A stretch of 64,000 bases of DNA, from the NCBI RefSeq assembly GCF_019697375.1, contig NZ_JAHCDI010000003.1:930001-994000 (forward strand). The letters are read 5' to 3'. The stretch's first letter is position 1, and the number at the start of each line of letters is the position of its first letter. The translations under genes were made by a program, and so were the position numbers. Below, piece by piece: positions 8,520 through 17,033 of this stretch. Below the pieces are notes generated by a model. It was given only the letters and a program-made list of their open reading frames with translations. It did not search any database and was not told where the DNA came from. The DNA is from Micromonospora tarapacensis (GTDB lineage Bacteria > Actinomycetota > Actinomycetes > Mycobacteriales > Micromonosporaceae).

Positions 8520-9100
8520 GGTCTCTCCCTCCCGTCGGCCGTGCCGGGGTCCGGCACGACGTCCAGCCTGTCCAACAGCACCAGGAACGACTCGGCGTAC
8601 GGCGAGTGCTGCGTCTCCTTGCGTACCCGTTCCCAGTCGATCTGCTCGCGCAGCGACCGGGCCAGCGGCAGCCCGCGCGCGAAGTCGCAGTAGTGCTGGG
8701 AGAAGCTCAGCAGCTTGTGCACCATCAGCTGGGTGGCCGACAGCACCGGCATGTTAATGGCGTCCACCGGACGCATCACCGTGTCGGCGAAGGTCTCCTC
8801 GGTCACCGGAGTCTCGATCGGGCGGTGGATCAGGTCCACCATCCGGCCGCCGTCGTAGACCTTGACCAGCCAGTCCTCCGGTGGCCGCTCGGCGGTGAAG
8901 CCGGTCTGGACCAGCGCCTCCAGCGCTGCCTCGACGTCCGGCTCCCGGATGAGGAAGTCGACGTCGTGCTCGCTGGAGTGCCCGCCGTGCGCATACACGG
9001 CGAAGCTGCCGCCGAGGGCGAACGGGATCTCCGACTGTTTGAGCACGGCGGCGACCTTCTTGAGGGTGTGCAGGAGAGTCTCGTCGTCGCGCTCGGCCAT
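8516..9100 (-). CDS. Nucleotidyltransferase-fold protein
   Basis: This 194-residue protein has the minimal nucleotidyltransferase signature: FALGGSFAVYAHG, a helix, then SEHDVDFLIRE with the two metal-binding acidic residues (DVD), and a third acidic candidate at MVDLIHR. This resembles the antibiotic-adenylyltransferase-like and AbiEii-like groups, without a recognised partner antitoxin. It heads a three-gene run (nucleotidyltransferase, BON, metallophosphoesterase) with short overlaps or gaps. The function is unknown; a housekeeping role is more likely than a toxin because the neighbours are conserved backbone genes. Confidence 0.8.
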   Translation of the reverse strand: MAERDDETLLHTLKKVAAVLKQSEIPFALGGSFAVYAHGGHSSEHDVDFLIREPDVEAALEALVQTGFTAERPPEDWLVKVYDGGRMVDLIHRPIETPVTEETFADTVMRPVDAINMPVLSATQLMVHKLLSFSQHYCDFARGLPLARSLREQIDWERVRKETQHSPYAESFLVLLDRLDVVPDPGTADGRERP

Positions 9101-9262
9101 CTCGCCTCTCCCGTCGACTGGTCGGATGACACCGGTGGGATCCCCGGTCGGTACCCGGCAATCCGGTCGTCCACACCTGCGGCGCTCGTGGAAGGGTGCG
9201 AACAGGGATCAAAGGCATGGATGACGCAGAAGCTCGGGCGTGGGTCGGATAACCTGTGGAGG

Positions 9263-9991
9263 GTGGCCAGATCGACGGGAGTCCCCGGATCAACGGGAGG
9301 CAGGTGCGGCAGCGCCCGGCTACGCACCGTGGCCCTGATCGGCATCGACGGCTCGGGCAAGACCACTCAGGCGTACCGGCTCGCCGAGGCACTCGGCGCG
9401 GCCGGATATCCCGCCACCTATCACCGCAACGCGGGCGGCCGGCGATGGCTCGGTCGAGCCGCGCTCCGCCTCGGCCGGCCGGACGCCCAGCGGCTCCTCG
9501 GTCGCGACGGAATGCTCCTGGTGGAATCCGCCCTGCGCTGGCTGGCCATCGCGATGGCGCTGCTCGGCAGCCTGTTCACCGGCCGGGTGGCCGTGATGGA
9601 CAGGTACGCCGCCTGCCAGTACGCCAGCCTCCGGGCGCACGGCGGGCACCGCTGGGAGCGCCTCGTCCGGGCCGCCTACCGGCTGTTCCCCCGACCGCAG
9701 GTGACGTTCCTGCTCAGCGTGGAGCCGGGCGAGGCATACCGGCGGATCGAGCGGCGCGGCACCGACCACGAGAGCCTGGACTATCTGACCGCCGCCGATC
9801 TCGCGTACCGCACGTTGCCGGAGCGCCCGACGTTCGTGCCGGTGGACGCCGGTGGGCGGCCCGAGGACGTCGCTCGCGAGATCCAGCGGCACCTGGCCGC
9901 CTGGCTGGCGGCCGGCGGTGAGCCGGCGCGGGCCGAGGCGCGGACGCCGGGACGGCCGTCCGGCCTGATCCCCCTTCAGGCCCGGCCGTAG
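9263..9991 (+). CDS. Thymidylate-kinase-like P-loop nucleotide kinase
   Basis: The protein has a Walker A motif GIDGSGKTT near the N-terminus, a DRYAACQYAS segment in the position of the dTMP kinase DRY motif, and RRIERRGTDHESLD resembling the lid. It is about 240 residues, slightly longer than typical Tmk, with an extra C-terminal tail. I chose the GTG at 9263 because a -10-like TAACCT (9250-9255) lies seven bases upstream, as expected for a leaderless mRNA. An ATG at 9222 and a GTG at 9329 are alternatives. It may not be the main housekeeping tmk. The 3' end overlaps the convergent dehydrogenase gene by 16 bases. Confidence 0.75.
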   Translation: MARSTGVPGSTGGRCGSARLRTVALIGIDGSGKTTQAYRLAEALGAAGYPATYHRNAGGRRWLGRAALRLGRPDAQRLLGRDGMLLVESALRWLAIAMALLGSLFTGRVAVMDRYAACQYASLRAHGGHRWERLVRAAYRLFPRPQVTFLLSVEPGEAYRRIERRGTDHESLDYLTAADLAYRTLPERPTFVPVDAGGRPEDVAREIQRHLAAWLAAGGEPARAEARTPGRPSGLIPLQARP

Positions 9992-10670
9992 ACCGGTACG
10001 GCCGCGCCGCTGGTCGGCGCCGACTCGTCCGACGCGAGGAAGCGGATCACCGAGGCGATCTCCGCGGGGTCGACCCAGCGCGTCTGGTCCGCGCCGGGCA
10101 TCGCGTCCCGGTTGGTCGGCGTGTCGATGACGCTGGGCAGGACCGTGTTGCAGCGGACCCCGGCCGTCCGGTACTCCACCGCGACGGCGGAGGCGAAGCC
10201 GAGCACGGCGGCCTTCGCGGTCACGTAGCCGGCGACACCCGGGAACGGCGCGACGGCCGCCCGGGCCGCGACGCAGACCACCGCGCCGCCGCCGGCGCCG
10301 ACCAGGTGGGGCAGTGCGGCGCGGGTGACCAGATGGGTGGGGCGGAGGTTGACGGTAAGCATCCGCTCGAATTCCTCGATCGGGGTCTCGTGCACCAGCC
10401 CGGTGCTGGCGTAGCCGCCGACGAGGTTGACCACGGCGCGCAGTGGCGCCTCGGGATCGCCGGCCGCCACCTCGGCCGCCCGGGCGGCGTCCTGTGCGTC
10501 GGTCAGGTCCGCGACGAGCCGGACCGGCTCGTTGGCGTCCGGCCGGGGGTCGGGGCCGGCGGTCGGCGTTGTGGGGCGACCACCCGCCAGCCCGCCTCGA
10601 CGAACGCGGCGGTGACCGCCGCGCCGAGCCCGCCCGTGCCTCCGGTGACCAGCACACTCCGATCCGCCAT
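9976..10670 (-). pseudogene. Short-chain dehydrogenase/reductase, frameshifted
   Basis: The ATG at 10670 begins a Rossmann fold with the TGGTGGLG cofactor loop, but that frame stops after about 56 codons. The rest of the enzyme continues in another frame, with VNLVGGYAS, the AGYVTAKAAV active-site Tyr/Lys segment and SDESAPTSGAAVPVYG. Restoring one C in the C4 run near 10574-10577 (G4 on the plus strand) joins the two parts through a plausible linker. The gene is therefore either a one-base sequencing error or a fresh pseudogene. If intact it would be a roughly 230-residue NAD(P)-dependent SDR of unknown substrate. Confidence 0.75.
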
Positions 10671-10843
10671 GGACTGAGGCTAGTGCGGTGTCCCGGAACG
10701 TGGCCAGTGCCGCCGTCCGGTCGGTCGGGCGGCCGGCCCCGCCCGACCGGTCGGACCCGGCCCGGCGGGGAGGCGGGCGCCTGGGGCGGGGTGGCAGGCT
10801 GGACCCACGGGTAGGCGCGGTCTGGTTGACGCCCCCGAACTGG

Positions 10844-10858
10844 TGAAAGTAAGTTTCA
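10844..10858. promoter_or_regulatory. Inverted repeat at the RpiR-type gene start, possible operator
   Basis: TGAAA-GTAAG-TTTCA is a perfect 5-bp inverted repeat with a 5-base spacer, ending three bases before the GTG start of the RpiR-type gene. Its shape fits operators of RpiR/MurR regulators, and its position suggests autoregulation. This is inferred. Confidence 0.5.
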
Positions 10859-10861
10859 GCT

Positions 10862-11776
10862 GTGGCGAATAGGCCGAAGATTTCCGCAGGTCACGAGCGG
10901 AGTGGGCTGATCGTCCACATCAGCGGCCTGCTCCCGGCGCTGTCCCCGGCCGAGCAGCGGGTCGCCCGGCTGGTGGTCGCCGACCCCGCCGACGCCGCCC
11001 GGCGGACCATCACCGACCTCGCCACCGCCGCCGAGACGTCCGAGGCGACCGTGATCCGGTTCTGCCGGTCGGTCGGCCTGGACGGCTACCCGCAGCTGCG
11101 GATCCGGCTCGCGGCCGAGGCGGCCCGGCGGGTCGAACCCCCGGACGCACGAATGGTCGGCGGGGACATCCCGCCCGGCGCCGACCTGGCACAGATCATC
11201 GCGACCATCGCCTTCAACGACGCGCGGGCGGTGGAGGAGACGGCGGAACAGCTCGACCCGGCGATCTGCGAGCGGGTGGTGGACGCGATCGTCGGTGCCG
11301 GTCGGATCGACATCTACGGTGCCGGCGCGAGCGGCGTGGTGGCCGCCGACTTCCAGCACAAGCTGCACCGGATCGGCCGCACCGCCTTCTACTCCGCCGA
11401 CCTGCACACCGCGCTGACCTCGGCGGCCCTGCTCGGCCGGGGCGACATCGCCATCGGCATCTCGCACACCGGCACCACCTCGGACGTGGTCGAGGTGCTG
11501 GCACAGGCCCGGGCCCGGGGAGCCACCACGGTGGTGCTGACCAACTTCCCGCGCTCGCCGGTCACCGACGTCGCCGACCACGTGCTTACCACCGCCGCGC
11601 GGGAGACCACCTACCGATCCGGTGCGACGGCCAGTCGGCTCGCCCAGCTGACCGTGGTCGACTGCCTGTTCGTCGGGGTGGCCGTGCGCAACCGCCCCCG
11701 GGCCCGCAAGGCGCTGCGGGCGACGGCCGAGGCGGTCCGCTCCCACCGGCTCGGCTCCGGCCGGAGGCGCGCCTGA
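10862..11776 (+). CDS. MurR/RpiR-family regulator with SIS domain
   Basis: This 304-residue DNA-binding regulator has an N-terminal HTH_6 domain (LSPAEQRVARLVVADP, TITDLATAAETSEATVIRFCR). A sugar-phosphate-isomerase (SIS) domain follows (IDIYGAGASGVVAADFQHKLHRIG, IGISHTGTTSDVVEVL) and normally senses a phosphosugar. It stands alone with no sugar gene beside it, so the effector is unknown. The GTG start follows directly on the inverted repeat at 10844-10858, which it may itself bind. Confidence 0.92.
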   Translation: MANRPKISAGHERSGLIVHISGLLPALSPAEQRVARLVVADPADAARRTITDLATAAETSEATVIRFCRSVGLDGYPQLRIRLAAEAARRVEPPDARMVGGDIPPGADLAQIIATIAFNDARAVEETAEQLDPAICERVVDAIVGAGRIDIYGAGASGVVAADFQHKLHRIGRTAFYSADLHTALTSAALLGRGDIAIGISHTGTTSDVVEVLAQARARGATTVVLTNFPRSPVTDVADHVLTTAARETTYRSGATASRLAQLTVVDCLFVGVAVRNRPRARKALRATAEAVRSHRLGSGRRRA

Positions 11777-12298
11777 CCAGCCGGTGCCGTGCTGCCCCGC
11801 GGTGGATGCCTCGTCCGGGTGGAACCGTTCCGGAGGCGGTGCCGGTCGACGGGGATGAAGGCGGGCACGGCGTGAAGCTCGTGCCGAACGGTTCTCGGCG
11901 GCGGTCACGGCGCGCCTGGTGCGGGGGGCGGGCATAGGACCGGGGCACGGATTGTTCATCTGGGCGTGGGGTAATACCACCGGCGTGGATGAACCAATCC
12001 GTCCGTGCGCGCGTATCCGGCAGTGACCGGGATCGCAGCACGGTGGTGACCCGGGTCGCTGTGCCTGTCGGCCGAGCAGTGTTGCCTTGGACCGGTACGG
12101 TCGGCGATCCGTCCGTCTCGTCGGTCGCCTGTCGGGACGGTCAGGGCAGAGTCCTGACAGCAAACATGGACCGTGCTCTCAGCTGATTATCAGGCATTCG
12201 TGACACTTTCGACCCACGACATGGAATCCCCGACACGTCTCATCTGTTGTGTAGATGTCAGCACCGGTGGGCACAGCGGAGGTTACGGGGGAGGGCTG
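11777..12298. other. 522-base gap before the sigma-factor gene
   Basis: I find no convincing gene here. The stretch holds a small palindrome (GGAACCGTTCC near 11821) and a less GC-rich part from about 12170 to 12270, which presumably carries the promoter of the sigma-factor gene. An in-frame extension of that gene back to 12173 exists but lacks a ribosome-binding site. Confidence 0.5.
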
Positions 12299-13300
12299 AT
12301 GGGCGTGGGGATGGCAAGGAACCGGGGAACCGGCGCGAGCGAGGGGACCGTGGGCAACGTGGACAAGAACATTGGTATGCGAACCGACGAGGTCGCCGAG
12401 GAGCGCGACCTGGTCGGAGTCTACCTGCACGAGATCTCCCGGACGCCGCTGCTGGACGCCGCCACGGAGGTCGATCTCTCCAAGGCCATTGAGGCTGGCC
12501 TCTACGCCGAGCACCTGCTCGACGAGGACCAGGTGCCCGACGGCGTCACCCGGGAGGAACTGGCCCGAGTGGTCGCCGACGGCGAGCGGGCCAAGGATCT
12601 GTTCATCCGGGCCAACCTCCGACTGGTCGTGTCGATCGCCCGACGTTACGTCCGCTCCGGGATGCCCATGCTGGACCTGATCCAGGAGGGCAACACGGGC
12701 CTGGTCCGGGCGGTCGAGAAGTTCGACTACGAGCGGGGCTTCAAGTTCTCGACCTACGCGACCTGGTGGATCCGCCAGGCGATCAGCCGGGCGATCGCCC
12801 AGCAGGAGCGCACCGTGCGACTGCCGGTGCACCTCGTCGAGGACGTCAACCGGATGCGAAACGTGGCCCGGCAGTTGACCCGTGAGCTGGGCGGTGATCC
12901 GGAGCCGGAGCAGATCGCCAGGGCCCTGGGCGTGACCGTCGAGCGGGTCAACGAGCTGGTTCGCTGGTCGCAGGACACCGTCTCGCTGGACACGCCGGTC
13001 GGCGACGACGGCGACACCAACCTCGGCGACCTGGTCGCGGACAGCGACGCCCCGTCGCCGGAGGAGATCGTCCTCACCGGGCTGGAACGGCAGCGGATCG
13101 AGGGGCTGCTCAATCACCTGGACGACCGTTCGGCCGGGATCATGCGGGCCCGCTACGGGCTGGAGGACGGTCGGGAGCACTCGCTGACCGAGGTGGCTTC
13201 GCGGTTCTCGCTGTCCCGTGAGCGGATCCGGCAGCTGGAGATCCAGGCGCTCGGCCGGCTGCGCGAGCTGGCCCGTGCGGAGGGCCTGCAGGCTGCCTGA
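12299..13300 (+). CDS. RNA polymerase sigma-70 factor, HrdB/SigB-like group 2
   Basis: This sigma factor has 333 residues and carries regions 1.2, 2, 3 and 4 but lacks the long acidic N-terminal region of a primary HrdB. Region 1.2 includes DLVGVYLHEISRTPLL. Region 2 carries DLIQEGNTGLVRAVEKFD and FSTYATWWIRQAI, which bind the core enzyme and the -10 element. Region 4 carries SLTEVASRFSLSRERIRQLE for -35 recognition. The ATG at 12299 is preceded by GGGGGAGGG, which decides the start. A strong terminator follows at 13319-13355. It is probably a group 2 (HrdD/SigB-type) sigma factor, with the primary one elsewhere. Confidence 0.93.
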   Translation: MGVGMARNRGTGASEGTVGNVDKNIGMRTDEVAEERDLVGVYLHEISRTPLLDAATEVDLSKAIEAGLYAEHLLDEDQVPDGVTREELARVVADGERAKDLFIRANLRLVVSIARRYVRSGMPMLDLIQEGNTGLVRAVEKFDYERGFKFSTYATWWIRQAISRAIAQQERTVRLPVHLVEDVNRMRNVARQLTRELGGDPEPEQIARALGVTVERVNELVRWSQDTVSLDTPVGDDGDTNLGDLVADSDAPSPEEIVLTGLERQRIEGLLNHLDDRSAGIMRARYGLEDGREHSLTEVASRFSLSRERIRQLEIQALGRLRELARAEGLQAA

Positions 13301-13318
13301 TCTGGTAACAGTGACGGC

Positions 13319-13355
13319 GAACGGCCGGCGTCCGATAGGGGGACGCCGGCCGTTC
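13319..13355 (+). terminator. Terminator after the sigma-factor gene
   Basis: A perfect 15-bp stem (GAACGGCCGGCGTCC and its complement) with a 7-base loop lies just downstream of the sigma-factor stop and between convergent genes. Confidence 0.75.
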
Positions 13356-13396
13356 GCCGTTCCCGCGCGGTAACGGCGGGGACTTGCGGGGTCGTC

Positions 13397-14368
13397 TCAG
13401 CGCACCCTGCCGTAGCCGTACGGCGGCATCAGATCCACGTCGCGCTTTTCCACGTTGCGGCCGAAAGTCGGTGAGTGGATGACCTGCCCACCGCCCACGT
13501 AGATCGCCACGTGCCCGAGGCTGCGGTAGAAGACGAGGTCTCCGGGGCGCAGCTCACTCCGGCTGATGTGCGCCACCACGCCCCACTGCATCCGGGTGTT
13601 GTGCGGCAGCGACCTGCCCGCCGACCGCCACGCGGCCGAGGTCAGCCCGGAGCAGTCGTAGCCACCCGGCCCGTCCTGACCCCAGGCGTACGGCTTGCCC
13701 AGCGCCCCATAGGCGTACCTGACGGCGGCGCCCGCCTGACCGGCGACCGCGGGCGCTTCGGCAGCGCTGTCCGCCCGGTCGGTCGGGCGCTCGGCGGCCC
13801 GGCCGTACGCCTGCCGGCGCAACTCGTAGAGCCGGGCCAGGTCACGCTCGATCCGTCGCTTCGCCGCGGTCAGTTCCCGGGACTGCGCCGCCTGTTGACT
13901 GAGCGTGACGTCCAGCCGGGTCTTCTGGTCGAGCAGTCGCCGCTGGTCGGCGGCGTAGCTGGCGATGGTGGCCTGCTGCTGCCGGGTCAGGTGGTCCAGC
14001 GTGCCGAGCCGGTCGAGCACGGAGGCGGAGTCGCCGCCGTGCAGCAGCGCGTCGACGGTGCCGAGGTTGCCGGTCTTGTACGCGGTCACCGCCAACTCGC
14101 CGACGTCCGCCCGGCTCTGCTCGGCCTGCTGCTCCAAGGGCCCGAGCCGTTCCTGTAGCCGCTTGACGGCGGTCCGGTTCTCCTTGATCTTCTCTCGCAG
14201 CTCGTTGTGGGCCTCCACCACGCGTTCCAGCTCGGTGGAGGACTTCTCGATCCGCCGGGTCAGCTCGGCGGGGGAGGGTTCGGCCCGGGCCACCGTTGCC
14301 GGCATGACCAGCACCAACGAGAAGGCGGTGACCGTCAGGGCGCGCAGCGTGTGCGTCAGGGACGACAA
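13397..14368 (-). CDS. Secreted NlpC/P60 peptidoglycan hydrolase
   Basis: This is an exported cell-wall endopeptidase of 323 residues. A TTG at 14368 with GAGAGGAG upstream is the best start; it gives a signal peptide (LTVTAFSLVLVMPATVARA). A long coiled-coil follows (about residues 35-205, heptad-rich), and then a C-terminal NlpC/P60 domain. The catalytic residues are visible: Cys in YDCSGL, His in GHVAIYVGGG, and a third His in VIHSP. The coiled-coil plus NlpC/P60 layout matches RipA/RipC-type enzymes that split septal peptidoglycan and are controlled through the coiled coil. Confidence 0.92.
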   Translation of the reverse strand: MSSLTHTLRALTVTAFSLVLVMPATVARAEPSPAELTRRIEKSSTELERVVEAHNELREKIKENRTAVKRLQERLGPLEQQAEQSRADVGELAVTAYKTGNLGTVDALLHGGDSASVLDRLGTLDHLTRQQQATIASYAADQRRLLDQKTRLDVTLSQQAAQSRELTAAKRRIERDLARLYELRRQAYGRAAERPTDRADSAAEAPAVAGQAGAAVRYAYGALGKPYAWGQDGPGGYDCSGLTSAAWRSAGRSLPHNTRMQWGVVAHISRSELRPGDLVFYRSLGHVAIYVGGGQVIHSPTFGRNVEKRDVDLMPPYGYGRVR

Positions 14369-14827
14369 GAGCTCGAATGCTCCTCTCCCGGGGCCGGCGC
14401 GGGCTGCTGATGCTCCGCGACGGCATCGGCCCAGTGCCGTCCGGGTGGACGGCGGCCGACCGGGCCGACCTGCCCAACCTAGTACGGGACGGGAGTCGTC
14501 CGCAGAGAAAGTCGGGACCAATGGTGGTGGTGGGGCCGGCCGTTCGACGTGCAAGTCGCAGTTGACTACCTATGTAGGCAGATGCCGGACTGGTCGCTCC
14601 CGGCATATGACGTCGGATGCCACACCGCTATAACCGATAAGACGGACTTGGAATGCTCTTTCCGGCGGGAGGTACCCCGGTCGGGCGCCCGTGACCACGG
14701 GAAACGGTCGGCTCGGCTGGCGGGCGCAGCACACAATGAAGCGCGCAGCCGGGATTCCCGTCGACCGGCATCGATGCAGAGGCCGACGGAACCCGACCCG
14801 GCGCTGGCAGCCGTGGGAGGAGGGGCC
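14369..14827. other. 459-base gap between divergent genes
   Basis: The stretch separates the NlpC/P60 gene and the DUF6232 gene and must hold both promoters. I see no conserved gene. The near-palindrome CCTATGTAGG lies near 14571-14580 beside a TTGACT hexamer, but I could not pair it with a good -10 box. Confidence 0.4.
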
Positions 14828-15355
14828 GTGAACGGTGATGGCGCGACGACGCGACCGCCGCGGACGCCACGCGGCGCCGGCAGGGAGCCGAGGCTGCTCT
14901 ACGCCCGACCCGGAATCATCGTCACGGTCGACCGGTTCACGGTCGGCCGCGCCAGCTGGCGGGTCGCCGAGCTGACCCACCTGCACAGCACGCGGGGACC
15001 GCACGACCGGGTGGCGACCCGGGCGGTGCTGGTCTCCGCTGTGATGATCGGCGGTGTCGGCCTGCTGCTCGGCTTCAGCGGAGGATTGCAACGGCTCACC
15101 GCCGGGGCGTACCTCCTGCTCGGCGCCGTGTTCCTGGTGCCGGTGCTGCTCGCGGCGGCCGGCGACCGGTGGCGCCCGCCGGCATACGAACTGTGGGGCC
15201 GTTGTGCGGGAGTGGACGAGCTGCTGTTCAGCAGCGACGACGAGCAGCAGTTCGGCCAGGTGAGCCGGGCGCTGCGCCGGGCGCGGGAGTCGAACGGCTA
15301 CGGTGGCTGGGAGGACCCGATGGCCACCGCGGATCCGTGGCGACCTCGACGCTGA
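14828..15355 (+). CDS. DUF6232-family membrane protein
   Basis: This 175-residue protein has the DUF6232 layout. A beta-rich N-terminal part (LYARPGIIVTVDRFTVG, WRVAELTHLH) precedes two membrane helices (VLVSAVMIGGVGLLLGF and GAYLLLGAVFLVPVLLAAA), and a short cytoplasmic tail carries VSRALRRARE. The GTG at 14828 is chosen because GGAGGAGG lies directly upstream. The family is common in Micromonosporaceae and has no known function. Confidence 0.75.
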   Translation: MNGDGATTRPPRTPRGAGREPRLLYARPGIIVTVDRFTVGRASWRVAELTHLHSTRGPHDRVATRAVLVSAVMIGGVGLLLGFSGGLQRLTAGAYLLLGAVFLVPVLLAAAGDRWRPPAYELWGRCAGVDELLFSSDDEQQFGQVSRALRRARESNGYGGWEDPMATADPWRPRR

Positions 15356-15365
15356 ACCAGGCCGG

Positions 15366-15701
15366 CTAGCCGGCAACCGGCTCCGGTGCCTGCTCCCGCT
15401 CCCGCTGCTCGGCCGTGACCATCGCACTCACCCGGCGCTCGGCCCAGAAGGAGACGAACGGCACGGTGCCGGCCAGCATCACCAGGATCATCCGCTTGAG
15501 CGGCCAGTCGGCCCGGCGGGACAGGTCGAACGCGGCGACCAGGAAGACCATGTAGAGGAAGCCGTGTGCCTGGCCCACGGTCTCCACCACGACCGGGTTG
15601 TCGAAGCCGTACTTGAGCGGCATGCCGATCACGACCAGCAGGATCAGCACCACGCCGACGACCCAGGCGATCACTCGGTAGCGGGTGAGGGCAGCGCGCA
15701 C
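15366..15701 (-). CDS. DUF3817-family integral membrane protein
   Basis: This 111-residue protein has three membrane helices: YRVIAWVVGVVLILLVVIGMP, AHGFLYMVFLVAAFDL and MILVMLAGTVPFVSFWAE. The HGFLYMVF signature is that of DUF3817, a family of unknown function often next to transport or cell-division genes. The GTG at 15701 follows GGAAGGA, and a longer frame to 15776 has no support. It is probably co-transcribed with the membrane-protein gene immediately upstream. Confidence 0.8.
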   Translation of the reverse strand: MRAALTRYRVIAWVVGVVLILLVVIGMPLKYGFDNPVVVETVGQAHGFLYMVFLVAAFDLSRRADWPLKRMILVMLAGTVPFVSFWAERRVSAMVTAEQREREQAPEPVAG

Positions 15702-15727
15702 TTCTCGTCCGTCCTTCCGGAGCCGGC

Positions 15728-16201
15728 TCAGCCGGGATAGTCGCCGGGCTTCGCGCCCGGGTTGGCGTTCAACCATGACAGGTAGCGGTTGTAGGCGGCC
15801 AGATCGGCATCGTCGGCGTCACCGGCGCTGGATCGGATGGCCCGCACCGGGCGGCGGATCCCGGTTCGCGGCCGCCCCACCCCGGCGGCATCGGCCGGCT
15901 CGGCCGCCGCGGCGGCTCCCGCCGCGACGGGATCCGTGCCGTCGGCGGCCGGCGTCCCGGTGCCGCCCCGGCCCGCGGCCCGGGCCGGCGATCCACCGCC
16001 CAGGGCATGACGCACCTCGCGCCACCAGACGAAGACCACGAACCCCGCGAAGATCGGCCACTCGACGGCGTAGCCCCAGCTGATGGCGTTACCCGCGGTG
16101 GCGCGGCTGACCTGCCACCAGCCCAACCCGAGGAACGTGGTCACCAGCACGACCATGGCCACGTGGCGGGCGATCCACGCCGGGGTCCAGAGCCGCTTCA
16201 T
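15728..16201 (-). CDS. Conserved membrane protein with proline/alanine-rich tail
   Basis: This 157-residue protein has two membrane helices near the N-terminus (HVAMVVLVTTFLGLGWWQV and WGYAVEWPIFAGFVVFVWW). A low-complexity A/G/P-rich linker follows, and then a conserved end (DDADLAAYNRYLSWLNANPG). The N-terminal GLGWWQVSRA resembles the start of SURF1-type proteins, but the SURF1 domain itself is absent. I do not recognise a function. Confidence 0.7.
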   Translation of the reverse strand: MKRLWTPAWIARHVAMVVLVTTFLGLGWWQVSRATAGNAISWGYAVEWPIFAGFVVFVWWREVRHALGGGSPARAAGRGGTGTPAADGTDPVAAGAAAAAEPADAAGVGRPRTGIRRPVRAIRSSAGDADDADLAAYNRYLSWLNANPGAKPGDYPG

Positions 16202-16322
16202 GGCAAAAGGGTACCGGGGACCGGTGGCGATCTCCGACGCGACGTCGTAGTGGCCGGTGGTTTGGCCGTACCCGCGGTGGGCAACCGTACAGACGCCAGC
16301 CCACGACGGACGAGGGGGCGAG

Positions 16323-16646
16323 ATGACGGCATCGGGACGACAGGACGGATTTCCCGCCGGCGGCACGGAGGTGAGCCCCGAACAGCGGATTCCCGAGTGG
16401 GGCGACGACCGGGTGGCGGCACCGGCGTTCGACGCCGACCTGCCCGGCATCGACCCGGCCGAGCTGGCCGAGGAGGACCTCATCCGCGAGATGCAGAGCC
16501 TGCACCGCACCCGGCTGGACACGCTCCGCCACGCGACGGACTCGGCGCTCGCCAACCATCTGCGGCGAACCGCCGAACTGGAGACCGAGTACCTGGCCCG
16601 GCACCCGGGGCGAGAGGTGGACCCGAGCCGGCTGCGGGACCTGTGA
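16323..16646 (+). CDS. DUF6158-family protein
   Basis: This 107-residue soluble acidic protein carries the motif LAEEDLIREMQSLHRTRLDT followed by LRHATDSALANHLRRTAELETEYLARHPGR, characteristic of the actinobacterial DUF6158 family of unknown function. The ATG at 16323 is preceded by a weak GGGCGAG. Its stop overlaps the start of the SRPBCC-like gene, indicating coupling. Confidence 0.75.
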   Translation: MTASGRQDGFPAGGTEVSPEQRIPEWGDDRVAAPAFDADLPGIDPAELAEEDLIREMQSLHRTRLDTLRHATDSALANHLRRTAELETEYLARHPGREVDPSRLRDL

Positions 16647-16969
16647 TGGCATCCGCGGAGCGCGGCGTGTCCGCACCTCCCGAGGTCGCCTTCAACACCG
16701 CGACCGACCCCGACCGGATCTCCGCCTGGCTGCCCGAGCCGCTGCTGTCGGCTGATCCGTCCCGCGACGGTGACGCCGAGCGGCTGCGGGCTCGCTGGGA
16801 CGCGCGGCGCACCGACTGGTCCGCCGAGCTGTGCGTGGAGCCGGCAGATGCCGGTGGCTCCTGGCTTCGGCTGGAACTCGGCGGCGGTGGCGCGGAGGCT
16901 GACCGGTTGGCCGGTGAGGCGCTGACCAACCTCGTCCGCGAGGTGGCCGACAACCTGCAGGCCGGCTGA
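16643..16969 (+). CDS. SRPBCC/START-like small protein
   Basis: This protein of about 108 residues reads like a short polyketide-cyclase/START-type domain: SAPPEVAFNTATDPDRISAW at the N-terminus and a final helix AGEALTNLVREVADNL. The strands in between (ARRTDWSAELCVEP, GSWLRLELGGG) fit the helix-grip fold. The GTG at 16643 overlaps the stop of the DUF6158 gene, and an ATG follows at 16646. A terminator follows at 16981-17006. The ligand is unknown. Confidence 0.7.
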   Translation: MMASAERGVSAPPEVAFNTATDPDRISAWLPEPLLSADPSRDGDAERLRARWDARRTDWSAELCVEPADAGGSWLRLELGGGGAEADRLAGEALTNLVREVADNLQAG

Positions 16970-16980
16970 CCCGGCCGAGA

Positions 16981-17006
16981 CCGCCGCCCCCTCGCGGGGG
17001 CGGCGG
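16981..17006 (+). terminator. Terminator after the SRPBCC-like gene
   Basis: A perfect 11-bp GC stem (CCGCCGCCCCC and its complement) with a TCGC loop lies 11 bases after the stop codon. Confidence 0.7.
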
Positions 17007-17033
17007 ATCGTTACTTGACCCGAAGGAGGCCGG

